Shown here piece by piece: positions 50,141 to 57,804 of a stretch of 64,000 nt of DNA (within the stretch, counting starts at the first letter, position 1; each line of letters starts with the position of its first letter). The stretch is taken from NCBI GenBank assembly GCA_944323745.1, contig CALUTQ010000001.1, positions 372,001 through 436,000 on the forward strand, in the 5' to 3' direction. Made by a program: the position numbers and the translations under genes. The notes beneath the pieces are model-generated. The model was given only the letters and a program-made list of their open reading frames with translations. It was not told the origin of the DNA and did no database searches. The DNA comes from Candidatus Avelusimicrobium pullarium. Lineage in GTDB: Bacteria; Elusimicrobiota; Elusimicrobia; Elusimicrobiales; Elusimicrobiaceae.

Positions 50141-50197
50141 TTGTATTGTTTTTTTTTTTTGATAAATTTTGTCTATGAACAAAATTTATCAAAAAAA
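50141..50197 (+). promoter_or_regulatory. Pilin start element, copy 6
   Basis: TTGTAT (50141-50146), a 16-bp spacer with 12 T, and TAAATT (50163-50168), 6 nt before ATG 50175. The inverted repeat spans 50154-50197 with the start codon in the loop. Confidence 0.7.
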
Positions 50198-50789
50198 GAC
50201 ATTGTTGCCCAATCTGCCCGTAAAACGCCAATTTGGCGGTTTTACGCTAATTGAACTCTTGGTGGTAGTTCTAATTATTGGTATATTGGCGGCGGTGGCT
50301 TTGCCACAATATAATAAAGCGGTATGGCGCAGCCGCGGCGCAGAGTTAATCACCCAAGCGCGTATTTTGGGGGAAGCGCAGCAACGCTATGTAATGGCTA
50401 ACGGACAATATCCCAATAGCATAGATGAACTGGATGTTTCATACGACGGGTGGGAAAGCCCTTCTAGTTTGTGTGGCTTTGCAACCAGTTCTTCTAGGCA
50501 GCGTAAGACAAAAAATTACCATATTATGCTAACCGATGTGCCAACTGATAGTCCGGATACAGCTATGAGGTGGGCCTATGCAGGTTTTACGGATACAGAA
50601 GAGTCACCCTATAAATGTTCTGGAATAGTGTATGTACATACTGCGCCTGGTTTTTCTGAGGGAGAAAAAAATAAAATTTACTGCTATTATCGTTCTGCTG
50701 GCACGGGACATAATTGGTGTGAAGAAGTTTGGGGGTGTAAACAACAAGTGCTTAATCTAGGAATAACCGTACTGTATAAGCTTCCTTAA
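50175..50789 (+). CDS. Type IV pilin-like protein (longest in the window)
   Basis: A 204-residue prepilin: leader MNKIYQKKTLLPNLPVKRQF then GG, then [32 protein letters not shown]. The body carries SIDELDVSYDGWES, SLCGFAT, YKCSG, IYCYYRS and a C-terminal NWCEEVWGC, so five or six Cys are available for disulfides. The region after the helix is A/T-richer than the surrounding genes. It forms its own cassette between the SBP terminator and the initiator tRNA. Confidence 0.9.
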   Translation: MNKIYQKKTLLPNLPVKRQFGGFTLIELLVVVLIIGILAAVALPQYNKAVWRSRGAELITQARILGEAQQRYVMANGQYPNSIDELDVSYDGWESPSSLCGFATSSSRQRKTKNYHIMLTDVPTDSPDTAMRWAYAGFTDTEESPYKCSGIVYVHTAPGFSEGEKNKIYCYYRSAGTGHNWCEEVWGCKQQVLNLGITVLYKLP

Positions 50790-50828
50790 CGTGTTTACTT
50801 TAGATATAAATATTTGCTATACTTATAT

Positions 50829-50902
50829 TGCGGGGTAGAGAAGCCTGGTATCTCGCAAGGCCCATAACCTTGAGATCACTGGTTCAAATCCAGTCCCCGC
50901 AA
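50829..50902 (+). tRNA. Initiator tRNA-fMet (CAT)
   Basis: Acceptor TGCGGGG/CCCCGCA, D arm GAGA/TCTC with the initiator-type loop AGCCTGGTA, anticodon stem CAAGG/CCTTG with loop CCCATAA (anticodon CAT), T arm ACTGG/CCAGT with TTCAAAT. No CCA is encoded. The weak U1-A72 pair and D loop fit an initiator. Position 33 is C instead of U, and pair 29:41 is A-U rather than G-C. An extended -10 promoter (TGCTATACT, 50816-50823) lies upstream. Confidence 0.9.
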
Positions 50903-50913
50903 TAGATTTTATG

Positions 50914-50940
50914 ACCGCCCGCCAGGGGGCGGTTTTTTTT
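50914..50940 (+). terminator. Terminator of tRNA-fMet
   Basis: Stem accgccc/gggcggt with loop gccagg, followed by eight T. Confidence 0.88.
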
Positions 50941-51011
50941 ATGCCTTCTTGCAGCCGTCGGCACCCTGCTCTTTCGGCGGCCGTTTTTCCGTTTAGGTGT
51001 CTTTATCTGCC

Positions 51012-51041
51012 AAAACCCCCGTCTGCAGAGGCGGGGGTTTG
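51012..51041 (-). terminator. Hairpin downstream of the MBL-fold gene
   Basis: Stem aaacccccg/cgggggttt around tctgcagagg. Read on the minus strand it ends with TTTT and lies about 10 nt after the MBL-fold stop. Confidence 0.65.
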
Positions 51042-51051
51042 GCGCTTTTGT

Positions 51052-51819
51052 TTAGAAAGACAAGGTATCATTGTCTTGCGGAATAAGCACATTGGGCAGG
51101 TGCAGGGCCTGAATGTCTTGGCGGGTTACCGTAAGGTGGCTGACGGCGTCCATATGGCTGGCGACAATGGTGGCCTTGGGGGCAAAGGCGGCCAACGCTT
51201 TTACGTCGTCGGTATCCATAATCAGCCGTTCCCCGTTTAACAGGCGGGCGCCGCAGGCATTAACGATAATAATATCGGGGCGGTATTTTTCTATGCTTTG
51301 GCTTACCTCGGGGCACCAAATAGTGTCACCGGCCAAATACAATGTTTTTTCCGTTTCCGCTTTAAACACCACGCCCATCGCATCGTAAGGCATTCCCATA
51401 GAAAGGCACGCGGGTTTTACCGTTTCTCTGCGGCCGTGTTGGGTGGGGGTTTTATAAAGCATAATACCTTGGTACGGGCTGCCCTGCTCGCTTAAAATGT
51501 GTACGTTGGAAAACCCCAGCGCTTCTATGATTTCTTTATCCGTCTGCGATTGCACGAAAAAGAAAATGTCTTTGGCTAAAGCCGCGGCGGCATATTCGTC
51601 CCAATGGTCCGGATGAACGTGGGTTAAAATGACGGCGTCGGCTTTTGCCGCATCCTGTACCGACAGCGGCAGAGGCGTACGCGGTTGACGCACCTGACTG
51701 TTGAAGGCTCCTTCAAACCCCGGCATATATTCCTTGGGCCCCAGCCAAGGGTCTATTAAAAATTTTACGCCTGCGTAGGTAATGTGCAGGGTGGCATTTC
51801 TGATTTGATGTATTTGCAT
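51052..51819 (-). CDS. MBL-fold metallo-hydrolase (UlaG-like)
   Basis: A 255-residue metallo-beta-lactamase-fold hydrolase. The metal motif is THVHPDHWDEY (HxHxDH); further ligands are expected in AGDTIW (Asp) and in VASHMDAVSH (His). The N-terminal HITYAGVKFLIDPWLGP is typical of the UlaG/YtnP-like branch that often opens lactones or phosphodiesters. The substrate is unknown. It is transcribed divergently from an HxlR regulator with overlapping -35 boxes, so the regulator probably controls it. Confidence 0.87.
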   Translation of the reverse strand: MQIHQIRNATLHITYAGVKFLIDPWLGPKEYMPGFEGAFNSQVRQPRTPLPLSVQDAAKADAVILTHVHPDHWDEYAAAALAKDIFFFVQSQTDKEIIEALGFSNVHILSEQGSPYQGIMLYKTPTQHGRRETVKPACLSMGMPYDAMGVVFKAETEKTLYLAGDTIWCPEVSQSIEKYRPDIIIVNACGARLLNGERLIMDTDDVKALAAFAPKATIVASHMDAVSHLTVTRQDIQALHLPNVLIPQDNDTLSF

Positions 51820-51841
51820 AATGTAAACCTCCGTTTCCGTT

Positions 51842-51870
51842 ATTATAAATAATGGCTATATGTTTGACAA
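51842..51870 (-). promoter_or_regulatory. Promoter of the MBL-fold gene
   Basis: On the minus strand TTGTCA (51870-51865), a 17-bp spacer and a perfect TATAAT (51847-51842). The -35 overlaps the -35 of the divergent promoter almost base for base. The MBL-fold ATG follows about 23 nt after the -10 box, with CGGAGG as ribosome site. Confidence 0.7.
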
Positions 51871-51910
51871 GAACATACTAATTTGTATAATACTTACTTT
51901 TTTGTATAAT
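51864..51910 (+). promoter_or_regulatory. Promoter(s) of the HxlR gene
   Basis: Consensus TTGACA (51864-51869), a 16-bp spacer and TATAAT (51886-51891). A second TTGTAT/TATAAT pair (51883-51888, 51905-51910) is shifted 19 bp downstream, forming a direct repeat of ttgtataata. One of the two could be the operator for the HxlR protein. Confidence 0.65.
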
Positions 51911-51938
51911 AGTACCTATAAAGTAATCAGGTGGATAT

Positions 51939-52295
51939 ATGGCCAAACGCAAAAAGACGATGTATCAGTGCCCGCTGGAAGCGTGTATGGACATTATAGG
52001 CGGCAAATATAAAGGGGTAATTATCGGCCATTTAATAGATAAAACCCTGCGTTACAGCCAATTGCAAAAATTGGTTGCCCACGCTACGCCCAAAATGCTT
52101 ATCCAGCAGTTAAAAGAATTGGAAGCCGACGGTGTGATAAAACGCAAACTCTACCCCGTCGTGCCGCCTAAGACGGAATATTCGCTGACGGAACGCGGCA
52201 AGAGCCTTATTCCGGCCATCCTTGAGCTGAACAGATGGGGAATGAAATATTTGAAAGAGGAAAATATTCCCTGCGCCTATAAAGGCAAGTTATAA
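51939..52295 (+). CDS. HxlR family transcriptional regulator
   Basis: A 118-residue winged helix-turn-helix protein. CPLEACMDIIGGKYKGVIIG at the N-terminus, LRYSQLQKLVAHATPKML (recognition helix) and VPPKTEYSLTERGKSL (wing and C-term) are standard HxlR features. Cys11 and Cys16 (C-P-L-E-A-C) could be redox-sensing, as in several HxlR proteins that respond to aldehydes, quinones or disulfide stress. It is divergent from the MBL-fold gene across a 119-bp promoter region. Confidence 0.92.
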   Translation: MAKRKKTMYQCPLEACMDIIGGKYKGVIIGHLIDKTLRYSQLQKLVAHATPKMLIQQLKELEADGVIKRKLYPVVPPKTEYSLTERGKSLIPAILELNRWGMKYLKEENIPCAYKGKL

Positions 52296-52426
52296 CACAA
52301 GGCCCGCCGCCAAGCCCCCGCAGCCGGTGCAACCGGCCAGGGCAGGCGACGCACTTGCCGTATATTTATGTACAATTAAAAAAAGAACAGGGTTTGTCCT
52401 GCCGTTTATTAAGGAAGGGAAACAGT

Positions 52427-53428
52427 ATGAAAAATATGGTATTTGTAGGAAACCACAAAAATTTTTCCGGTCTGCGCTTGGGTGCGCGGCTGGCTAAAGT
52501 GCTGGCTGAAAAAGGAAACGAAGTCGTTTTAGCCGGCGTTAAGGGCAAATTGCCCAAACATACCGATTTAAAAACGCTGGAAGTATCGGCCGCCGCTAAA
52601 GCCAAAACATTGGCTGAGACAATGAAGAAAGAAAACGTACAACGCGTTATTTCGCTGGTGTCTTTGCCGGCGTGTGAAGCCGCCGCCCTGGCCGGTGTGC
52701 CGTATATTTATTGCGAGCCGGAAAATTTTAAAGAAGAAAAAACCGTCAAAAATAAAAAAGCTCTGCTTAAAAAAGCCCAAAAAGTGGTGGTCATCGGCAA
52801 AGGGGAAAACCCGCTGGATAAAAAAATCTATTCTTCCAATGCCGTGCGCACGCCCAACCCGGCCGTGTGGGTGGAACATTATAATTATAATAAGCCGGCC
52901 TGCTTTAAGAAAGAAAACAACATTGTGGCCGCCGGCAAATTGGCCAAAAGCGGCGGGTTTGACGTGCTCTTAAAAACCTGGGCCCGTTTGGCCCCGGCCC
53001 ACACCACGTGGCATTTGACCATCGTGGGCGACGGTGCAAGCAAAGCCGCTTTGAAAAAATTTATTGAAAAAAATCACCTTTCGGGCAGTACCGAAATTGT
53101 GCCGGCAGACAGCGACCTTTACAGTCTGCTGCGCAATGCAGACATTTACGTCAGCCCCGCGCGCGAAGCCGAAGGGTTGGACGAATTGCTTGACGCGATG
53201 GCCAGCAAGCTGCCCGTTGTCGCAACCGATGTGCCGGGCGCCGATGAGCTGGTGGCCAATGCTTTAAGCGGCCTGCTGGTAAACAGCGGCGAAGAAGAAC
53301 CCCTTACCGTTGCGCTGGACGATTTAATGGTCAACTGGGGCAAACGGGTGGGGATGGCCATAGAGGCTTCCCGAATGAAGGAACGCTTCCCGTTTGAAAT
53401 ATTTGCCGCTTTGTTTGAGGACAAATAA
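52427..53428 (+). CDS. Glycosyltransferase, GT4-like
   Basis: A 333-residue GT-B enzyme. The N-terminal Rossmann half begins MVFVGNHKNFSGLRLGARLA; the C-terminal half has the GT4-type HLTIVGDGASKAALKKFI, YSLLRNADIYVSPAREAEGL (E-x7-E type nucleotide-sugar site) and PVVATDVPGADELV. It likely adds a sugar to an envelope glycan (LPS core or similar). The frame is open upstream, but ATG 52427 with AAGGAAGG is the natural start. The GT9-like gene follows 8 nt later. Confidence 0.85.
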   Translation: MKNMVFVGNHKNFSGLRLGARLAKVLAEKGNEVVLAGVKGKLPKHTDLKTLEVSAAAKAKTLAETMKKENVQRVISLVSLPACEAAALAGVPYIYCEPENFKEEKTVKNKKALLKKAQKVVVIGKGENPLDKKIYSSNAVRTPNPAVWVEHYNYNKPACFKKENNIVAAGKLAKSGGFDVLLKTWARLAPAHTTWHLTIVGDGASKAALKKFIEKNHLSGSTEIVPADSDLYSLLRNADIYVSPAREAEGLDELLDAMASKLPVVATDVPGADELVANALSGLLVNSGEEEPLTVALDDLMVNWGKRVGMAIEASRMKERFPFEIFAALFEDK

Positions 53429-53436
53429 TCTTTTTT

Positions 53437-54651
53437 ATGCCATTTAACGACGATAAAACGCGGCTTTCCCTGCGTGCCTGGGAGCTCTTGCCCCAGATGT
53501 ACGGGCGTGATTGCCGCGTGGTGCGTTGGGCGTTTGCCTATCGTCGTTTGCGAAACGAAATCTGGTGGTATTGGCGGCGTCGTCTGCTGTCCTTTTTAAA
53601 AAAAGGCCTTCCCAAAGATAACCACTTGCACGTGTTTTGGCATTTGCGCGGCGGACTGGGCGATTGCGCCGTAGCGCGGCTGGCGGTGCTTGCCCTGCGT
53701 GAAAAACTGCCGCAGGCCGTGTTCTATTTTCATACGGACTCCCCGCAAGCTGCTTCTGCTTTGTTTGCACAAGACGAACAGAACGTTTTTTTGCCGGCCG
53801 GCCTGCCGCTTTGGCATAAATATGACGTGGCCTTTGAAACGTGCCAGTCCTTTAAAACCGTCCACGCCGACCGTAAACGTATTGCTGCAGTGGCGCCGCA
53901 GTTTGTGCCGCTGCTGGACAAAATGACGGCGCGGCAAAAAGAATTTGCTTTCTTTCTTTCCGACAATTATTTAATGGAAGATTTGCTGGGCCGTTTTATG
54001 GTGCGCCAAGGTCTGCCGCGCGCGGGAATGCTGGCTTATTTAAGCGGGCTTGATTTTGACCCGCTGGCCGCGCCTGCTTTGCCCGCTTTTTTGACGGACG
54101 CCAAACGCTTGGAACGTTTTAACTTAAACGGCAAAAAATACATTACGTTTCACGACGGTATAGACAGCACGTTTGCCTTGCACGGCAAACGGCCGCTTAA
54201 ATGCTGGCCGGAACAAAAATGGCGCGAACTGGCCGCGCGCATTAAGGCCAAATTTCCGGACGTGCTTTTGGTGCAGTTGGGCGGCAAAAACAGCACGCCT
54301 TTTGATTTTGCCGATGTCAGTTTGGTGGGCAAAACGGCGGTGGCCGATTTGCCCTGCATCCTGCAGTATGCCCTGCTGCATATAGACGGCGAAAGCGGGC
54401 TGGTGCAGCTGACCCGTTTTTTAAACACGCCGTGCGTCGTGCTGTTTGGCCCGACGGATAAAAAATTCTTCGGGCTGGAAAAAAATATCAATTTAAAAAA
54501 GGATGTCTGCGGCAGCTGTATGTGGCTGTTGGGCACGGCTTGGCACGTGCGCTGTGCCTTGGGGTACGCCGGTTGCCGTAATTTGGATGAACTGCAGCCG
54601 CAGGAAGTATTTGAAAATACGGAACGCGTGCTTGCGGCCCGTTTAAAATAA
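53437..54651 (+). CDS. Glycosyltransferase family 9 (heptosyltransferase-like) protein
   Basis: A 404-residue GT-B protein. HLRGGLGDCAVARLAVLAL is the N-terminal GT9 signature (R-x-G-G-x-G-D). YITFHDGIDSTFALHGKRPL then KCWPEQKWREL and the C-terminal IDGESGLVQLTRFLNTPCVVLFGPT form the donor-binding half. Cys in CGSCMWLLG and GYAGCRNL may bind metal. The first ~60 residues are a basic, Arg/Trp-rich extension that may be membrane-associated. It is probably co-transcribed with the GT4 gene and convergent with the MurJ-like gene, overlapping it by 9 nt at the 3' end. Confidence 0.82.
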   Translation: MPFNDDKTRLSLRAWELLPQMYGRDCRVVRWAFAYRRLRNEIWWYWRRRLLSFLKKGLPKDNHLHVFWHLRGGLGDCAVARLAVLALREKLPQAVFYFHTDSPQAASALFAQDEQNVFLPAGLPLWHKYDVAFETCQSFKTVHADRKRIAAVAPQFVPLLDKMTARQKEFAFFLSDNYLMEDLLGRFMVRQGLPRAGMLAYLSGLDFDPLAAPALPAFLTDAKRLERFNLNGKKYITFHDGIDSTFALHGKRPLKCWPEQKWRELAARIKAKFPDVLLVQLGGKNSTPFDFADVSLVGKTAVADLPCILQYALLHIDGESGLVQLTRFLNTPCVVLFGPTDKKFFGLEKNINLKKDVCGSCMWLLGTAWHVRCALGYAGCRNLDELQPQEVFENTERVLAARLK

Positions 54652-56172
54652 TTTGCTGACCAGACGCGAAATTTCGCTGGACTTAAGAAAGAGCTGCAAG
54701 TCCCGGCTTTTGTAGGAAATAAGCAGCAGCGCCGCTATATAAACCGACCCGCCGAAAAGAAGATTTAAAAAGTAGTCGCTCTCGCCCATAAATACCCGCA
54801 CGGCCGCCGCGGGCAGCAACGCAATAATGTTGATGGCCAGCAGGCGCAAAAGCTCCCAAAAAGAGCGGAAATAATTTACAAAAGGGAAGTATTTGCGAAA
54901 CATAAAAGCGTTTAAAATAAAGCTGAACACAAAGCCGCCCAGCACAATATAGGGGTAGCCGTAGGGCCCCAAATGCGGCAGCAAAAACCATCCCGCCATT
55001 AAAGCCAGCGCCGACGCCAGCATATAGGGGAAGGCCTCTTTCACTTTCAGCCACGCCACGACGGTATTGCCCTGCATATTGGAAGGGACGATTAAAATGA
55101 TGCTGAAAATGAGCGGTCTTAAAAAACGCACGGTATCCTGTGCCACCTGCGGCGTAAACTGCCCGCGTTCAAAAAACAGGCCCACAATATCGGCCGCAAA
55201 ATAAGAACTGAATACCGCCAGCGGCGTTAAAATAAACAGCAGCAGATGATTGGTGGACAAAAAGTTTTTGTTAAATACGTTCACCTGCCCGCGGGCGGCG
55301 TTTTCGGTCAGCTCTATTTTGGAAATATTGGTTACGCGGGTGGTGATGATTTCGGTGGGGGAATCGGTTAACTGTTTGCAATAGTTCAGCGCGCTGATAA
55401 TGCCGGCCCCCATACCGCTGAGCAGGTACATAGGAATCAGGCTGTTAAATATGTCCAGTGCGGCCAGCGTCTGTCCGGTGAGCATATTTTTGCGCGCCAC
55501 GGGACGTATGGCGCAGGGGCGGGGGGTAAAGCTCCAGTGCAGTTTGGTTTTAAATAATACAATCAACACGAAAATTTGAATGATATTGGCCGCCAAAAAA
55601 CCGTACATCATACTGATAATGCCGATGTGTTTGCCCCAAAACAGCAGGCACAGCAACGGGCAAAGCGCATTTAACACCCCCAGCCAGGCTACGGCAAAAA
55701 ATTTATGCATTTCCGCTATGGAAGTTAAATAATACACCATCAAATTGGTGGCAAACAGAAAAAATGCCGCGCCAAGCAGCACCTGCTGGTTTTGCAAAAG
55801 GGAAAGTTCAAAACGCGATATGACGTCAATAATAGATGCAGGAAACGTCAGCCCCGCCAAACAAAGCACCAGAGCCAACAGCAAATATACATAAAACCCC
55901 AGCGTCAAAAAACGGCGGCTGCGGGACGGATCTTCTTCCGCCAAAAACATTGCTTCCGGTATCAGAATAACGTTGTTGAGCCGCTGCATAAACGTTACCC
56001 CGAAGCCGATCAGCATAATCAGATAAAAATAAATATCCGTGTGGGCGTTGGCGCCAAAGTACAGCGCCACCAGCACGCTGTTTAAAAACGAAATCAATTT
56101 CCACACGGCCGTAGCCGCCACGGCCAAGGCCGCGCCGGTTTTGTAAGAAGTGGTCTTAAAAAGAGAAAGCAT
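54643..56172 (-). CDS. MurJ/MviN-like lipid-linked sugar flippase
   Basis: A 509-residue MOP-superfamily exporter with about 13-14 membrane helices. LISFLNSVLVALYFGANAHT near the N-terminus, MQRLNNVILIPEAMFLAEED and LFFERGQFTPQVAQDTVRFL are close to MurJ landmarks (the latter the F-x-R-G-x-F motif). It may flip lipid II or another polyprenyl-linked glycan. With two glycosyltransferases next door, an O-antigen-like flippase is an alternative. It is divergent from gatB. Confidence 0.82.
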   Translation of the reverse strand: MLSLFKTTSYKTGAALAVAATAVWKLISFLNSVLVALYFGANAHTDIYFYLIMLIGFGVTFMQRLNNVILIPEAMFLAEEDPSRSRRFLTLGFYVYLLLALVLCLAGLTFPASIIDVISRFELSLLQNQQVLLGAAFFLFATNLMVYYLTSIAEMHKFFAVAWLGVLNALCPLLCLLFWGKHIGIISMMYGFLAANIIQIFVLIVLFKTKLHWSFTPRPCAIRPVARKNMLTGQTLAALDIFNSLIPMYLLSGMGAGIISALNYCKQLTDSPTEIITTRVTNISKIELTENAARGQVNVFNKNFLSTNHLLLFILTPLAVFSSYFAADIVGLFFERGQFTPQVAQDTVRFLRPLIFSIILIVPSNMQGNTVVAWLKVKEAFPYMLASALALMAGWFLLPHLGPYGYPYIVLGGFVFSFILNAFMFRKYFPFVNYFRSFWELLRLLAINIIALLPAAAVRVFMGESDYFLNLLFGGSVYIAALLLISYKSRDLQLFLKSSEISRLVSKLF

Positions 56173-56207
56173 ATTTGATATTATAATAATTTAGGAGAGA
56201 ATAAAAA

Positions 56208-57653
56208 GTGACTACGCAATTTGAACCTGTTATCGGCCTGGAAATACACGTCCAATTGGCCAGCAAAACCAAAATGTTCTGTACCTGCCCCAACGGTATG
56301 GACGAAAGCGCGGGCCCCAATACCGAAATCTGCCCCCGCTGCAGCGGCCAGCCCGGCACGCTGCCGGTTATTAACGAAGGCGCCGTGCGCTTGGCCGTGC
56401 GCGCCGGTTTGGCTTTGGGCTGTCAAATTAACGAAGTGTCTTCTTTTGAAAGAAAGCACTATTTTTATCCGGATCTGCCCAAAGGCTACCAGATCACGCA
56501 AAATGCTCATCCCGTCAACGGCCGCGGGGAGATAGAAATTACGTTCGGCCCCAAAGACCATTTGCAGAAAAAGAAAATCGGCATCCACCACGCGCATTTG
56601 GAAGAAGACGCCGCCAAATCTTCCCACTATGCGGACTATTCGCTGGTAGACTTTAACCGCGCCGGCTGCCCGCTGCTGGAAATCGTGTCTTTGCCCGATT
56701 TGCGCTCAGCCGATGAAGCCTATGCCTATTTGACCGAAATCAAACGCCTGATGCAGTGGGTGGACGCCTCCAACTGCGATATGGAAAAAGGCGAACTGCG
56801 CGTGGACGTCAACGTTTCGCTGCGCCCCGTCGGGCAGGAAGCGTTCGGCACCCGCACGGAAATTAAAAATTTAAACTCCTTTAAAGCCGTAAAAGACGCC
56901 ATCAATTACGAAATTGCACGCCAGAGCGACGTGCTTAATAAAGGGGAAAAAATCGTACAGCAAACCCTGCTGTGGGATAAAGAGAAAAACTTTACCAAGC
57001 CGATGCGTTCCAAAGAAGACGCATTGGACTACCGCTATTTTCCGGAGCCGGACCTGCCGCCGCTGGTGCTGCGCCGCGACCGGCTGGAAAAAATTAAGGC
57101 GGAAATGCCCCAGCTGCCTGCGGCTAAAGAAGCCAAATTTATAGGTTTAGGTCTTTCGGCCTACGACGCCGGCGTGCTGACGCTTACGCGCCACACGGCG
57201 GAATATTTTGAAGCGGTGCTTGCCTGCGGGGTGCCCGCCAAGGCGGCCGCCAACTGGATAACCACCGATTTAATGGGCTTGCTGCACGCCGATAAAAAAG
57301 AAATAGAGCAAAGCCCCGTCAGCGCGGCCGATTTGGCCGAACTGATTAAACTGGTGGAAAGCGGCAAAATTTCGCGCAATCAGGCCAAAACGGTGTTTGA
57401 ACAAATGTATCAAACGGGCCAAAAGGCCGCCGCTTTGGTGGAAAAACTGGGCCTTTCTCAGGTAAGTGACGAAGGCCAGCTTTTTGCCTGGGCGCAGGAA
57501 GTGATTGCGGAAAACCCCAAAGCCGTGGCCGACTTTAAAAAAGGCAACCGCGCGGCCGTGGGAGCGCTGGTGGGCGGCGTGATGAAAAAGAGCAAAGGCA
57601 AAGCCAACCCGCGCCGTATGAATGAAATTCTGACACAGCTGCTAAGCAAATAA
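56208..57653 (+). CDS. gatB: Asp/Glu-tRNA amidotransferase subunit B
   Basis: A 481-residue subunit that binds the mischarged tRNA and carries out amidation. FEPVIGLEIHVQLASKTKMF at the start, CPRCSGQPGTLP, DFNRAGCPLLEIVS and the C-terminal YqeY-like tail with VGALVGGVMKKSKGKANP are all diagnostic. The zinc Cys are in FCTC and CPRC. The start is GTG 56208 with TAGGAGAG upstream. It is apart from gatC-gatA (30.7 kb). Confidence 0.96.
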   Translation: MTTQFEPVIGLEIHVQLASKTKMFCTCPNGMDESAGPNTEICPRCSGQPGTLPVINEGAVRLAVRAGLALGCQINEVSSFERKHYFYPDLPKGYQITQNAHPVNGRGEIEITFGPKDHLQKKKIGIHHAHLEEDAAKSSHYADYSLVDFNRAGCPLLEIVSLPDLRSADEAYAYLTEIKRLMQWVDASNCDMEKGELRVDVNVSLRPVGQEAFGTRTEIKNLNSFKAVKDAINYEIARQSDVLNKGEKIVQQTLLWDKEKNFTKPMRSKEDALDYRYFPEPDLPPLVLRRDRLEKIKAEMPQLPAAKEAKFIGLGLSAYDAGVLTLTRHTAEYFEAVLACGVPAKAAANWITTDLMGLLHADKKEIEQSPVSAADLAELIKLVESGKISRNQAKTVFEQMYQTGQKAAALVEKLGLSQVSDEGQLFAWAQEVIAENPKAVADFKKGNRAAVGALVGGVMKKSKGKANPRRMNEILTQLLSK

Positions 57654-57671
57654 AGCCTTTTTAGATAAACG

Positions 57672-57695
57672 GTGCGGAACGTACGCGTTCCGCAC
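57672..57695 (+). terminator. Perfect hairpin after gatB
   Basis: A 10-bp stem gtgcggaacg/cgttccgcac with loop tacg and no T tract. It may be a Rho-blocking or mRNA-stabilising hairpin rather than an intrinsic terminator. Confidence 0.55.
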
Positions 57696-57804
57696 GTTAT
57701 TTGCCTAGTGCAAAAAAGCCTTGGCAAAAATACACAGAATATCTTATAAATAAGAGAACACATAAATCAGGCCGTCCGCTGGCGCTTTTTAACGGCAAGA
57801 GCGG

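Noticed and set aside
50816-50902. Reading the tRNA at 50829 as an elongator Met
   Set aside because: The D loop AGCCTGGTA, the weak first acceptor pair and the overall sequence are those of an initiator, despite its odd position 33.
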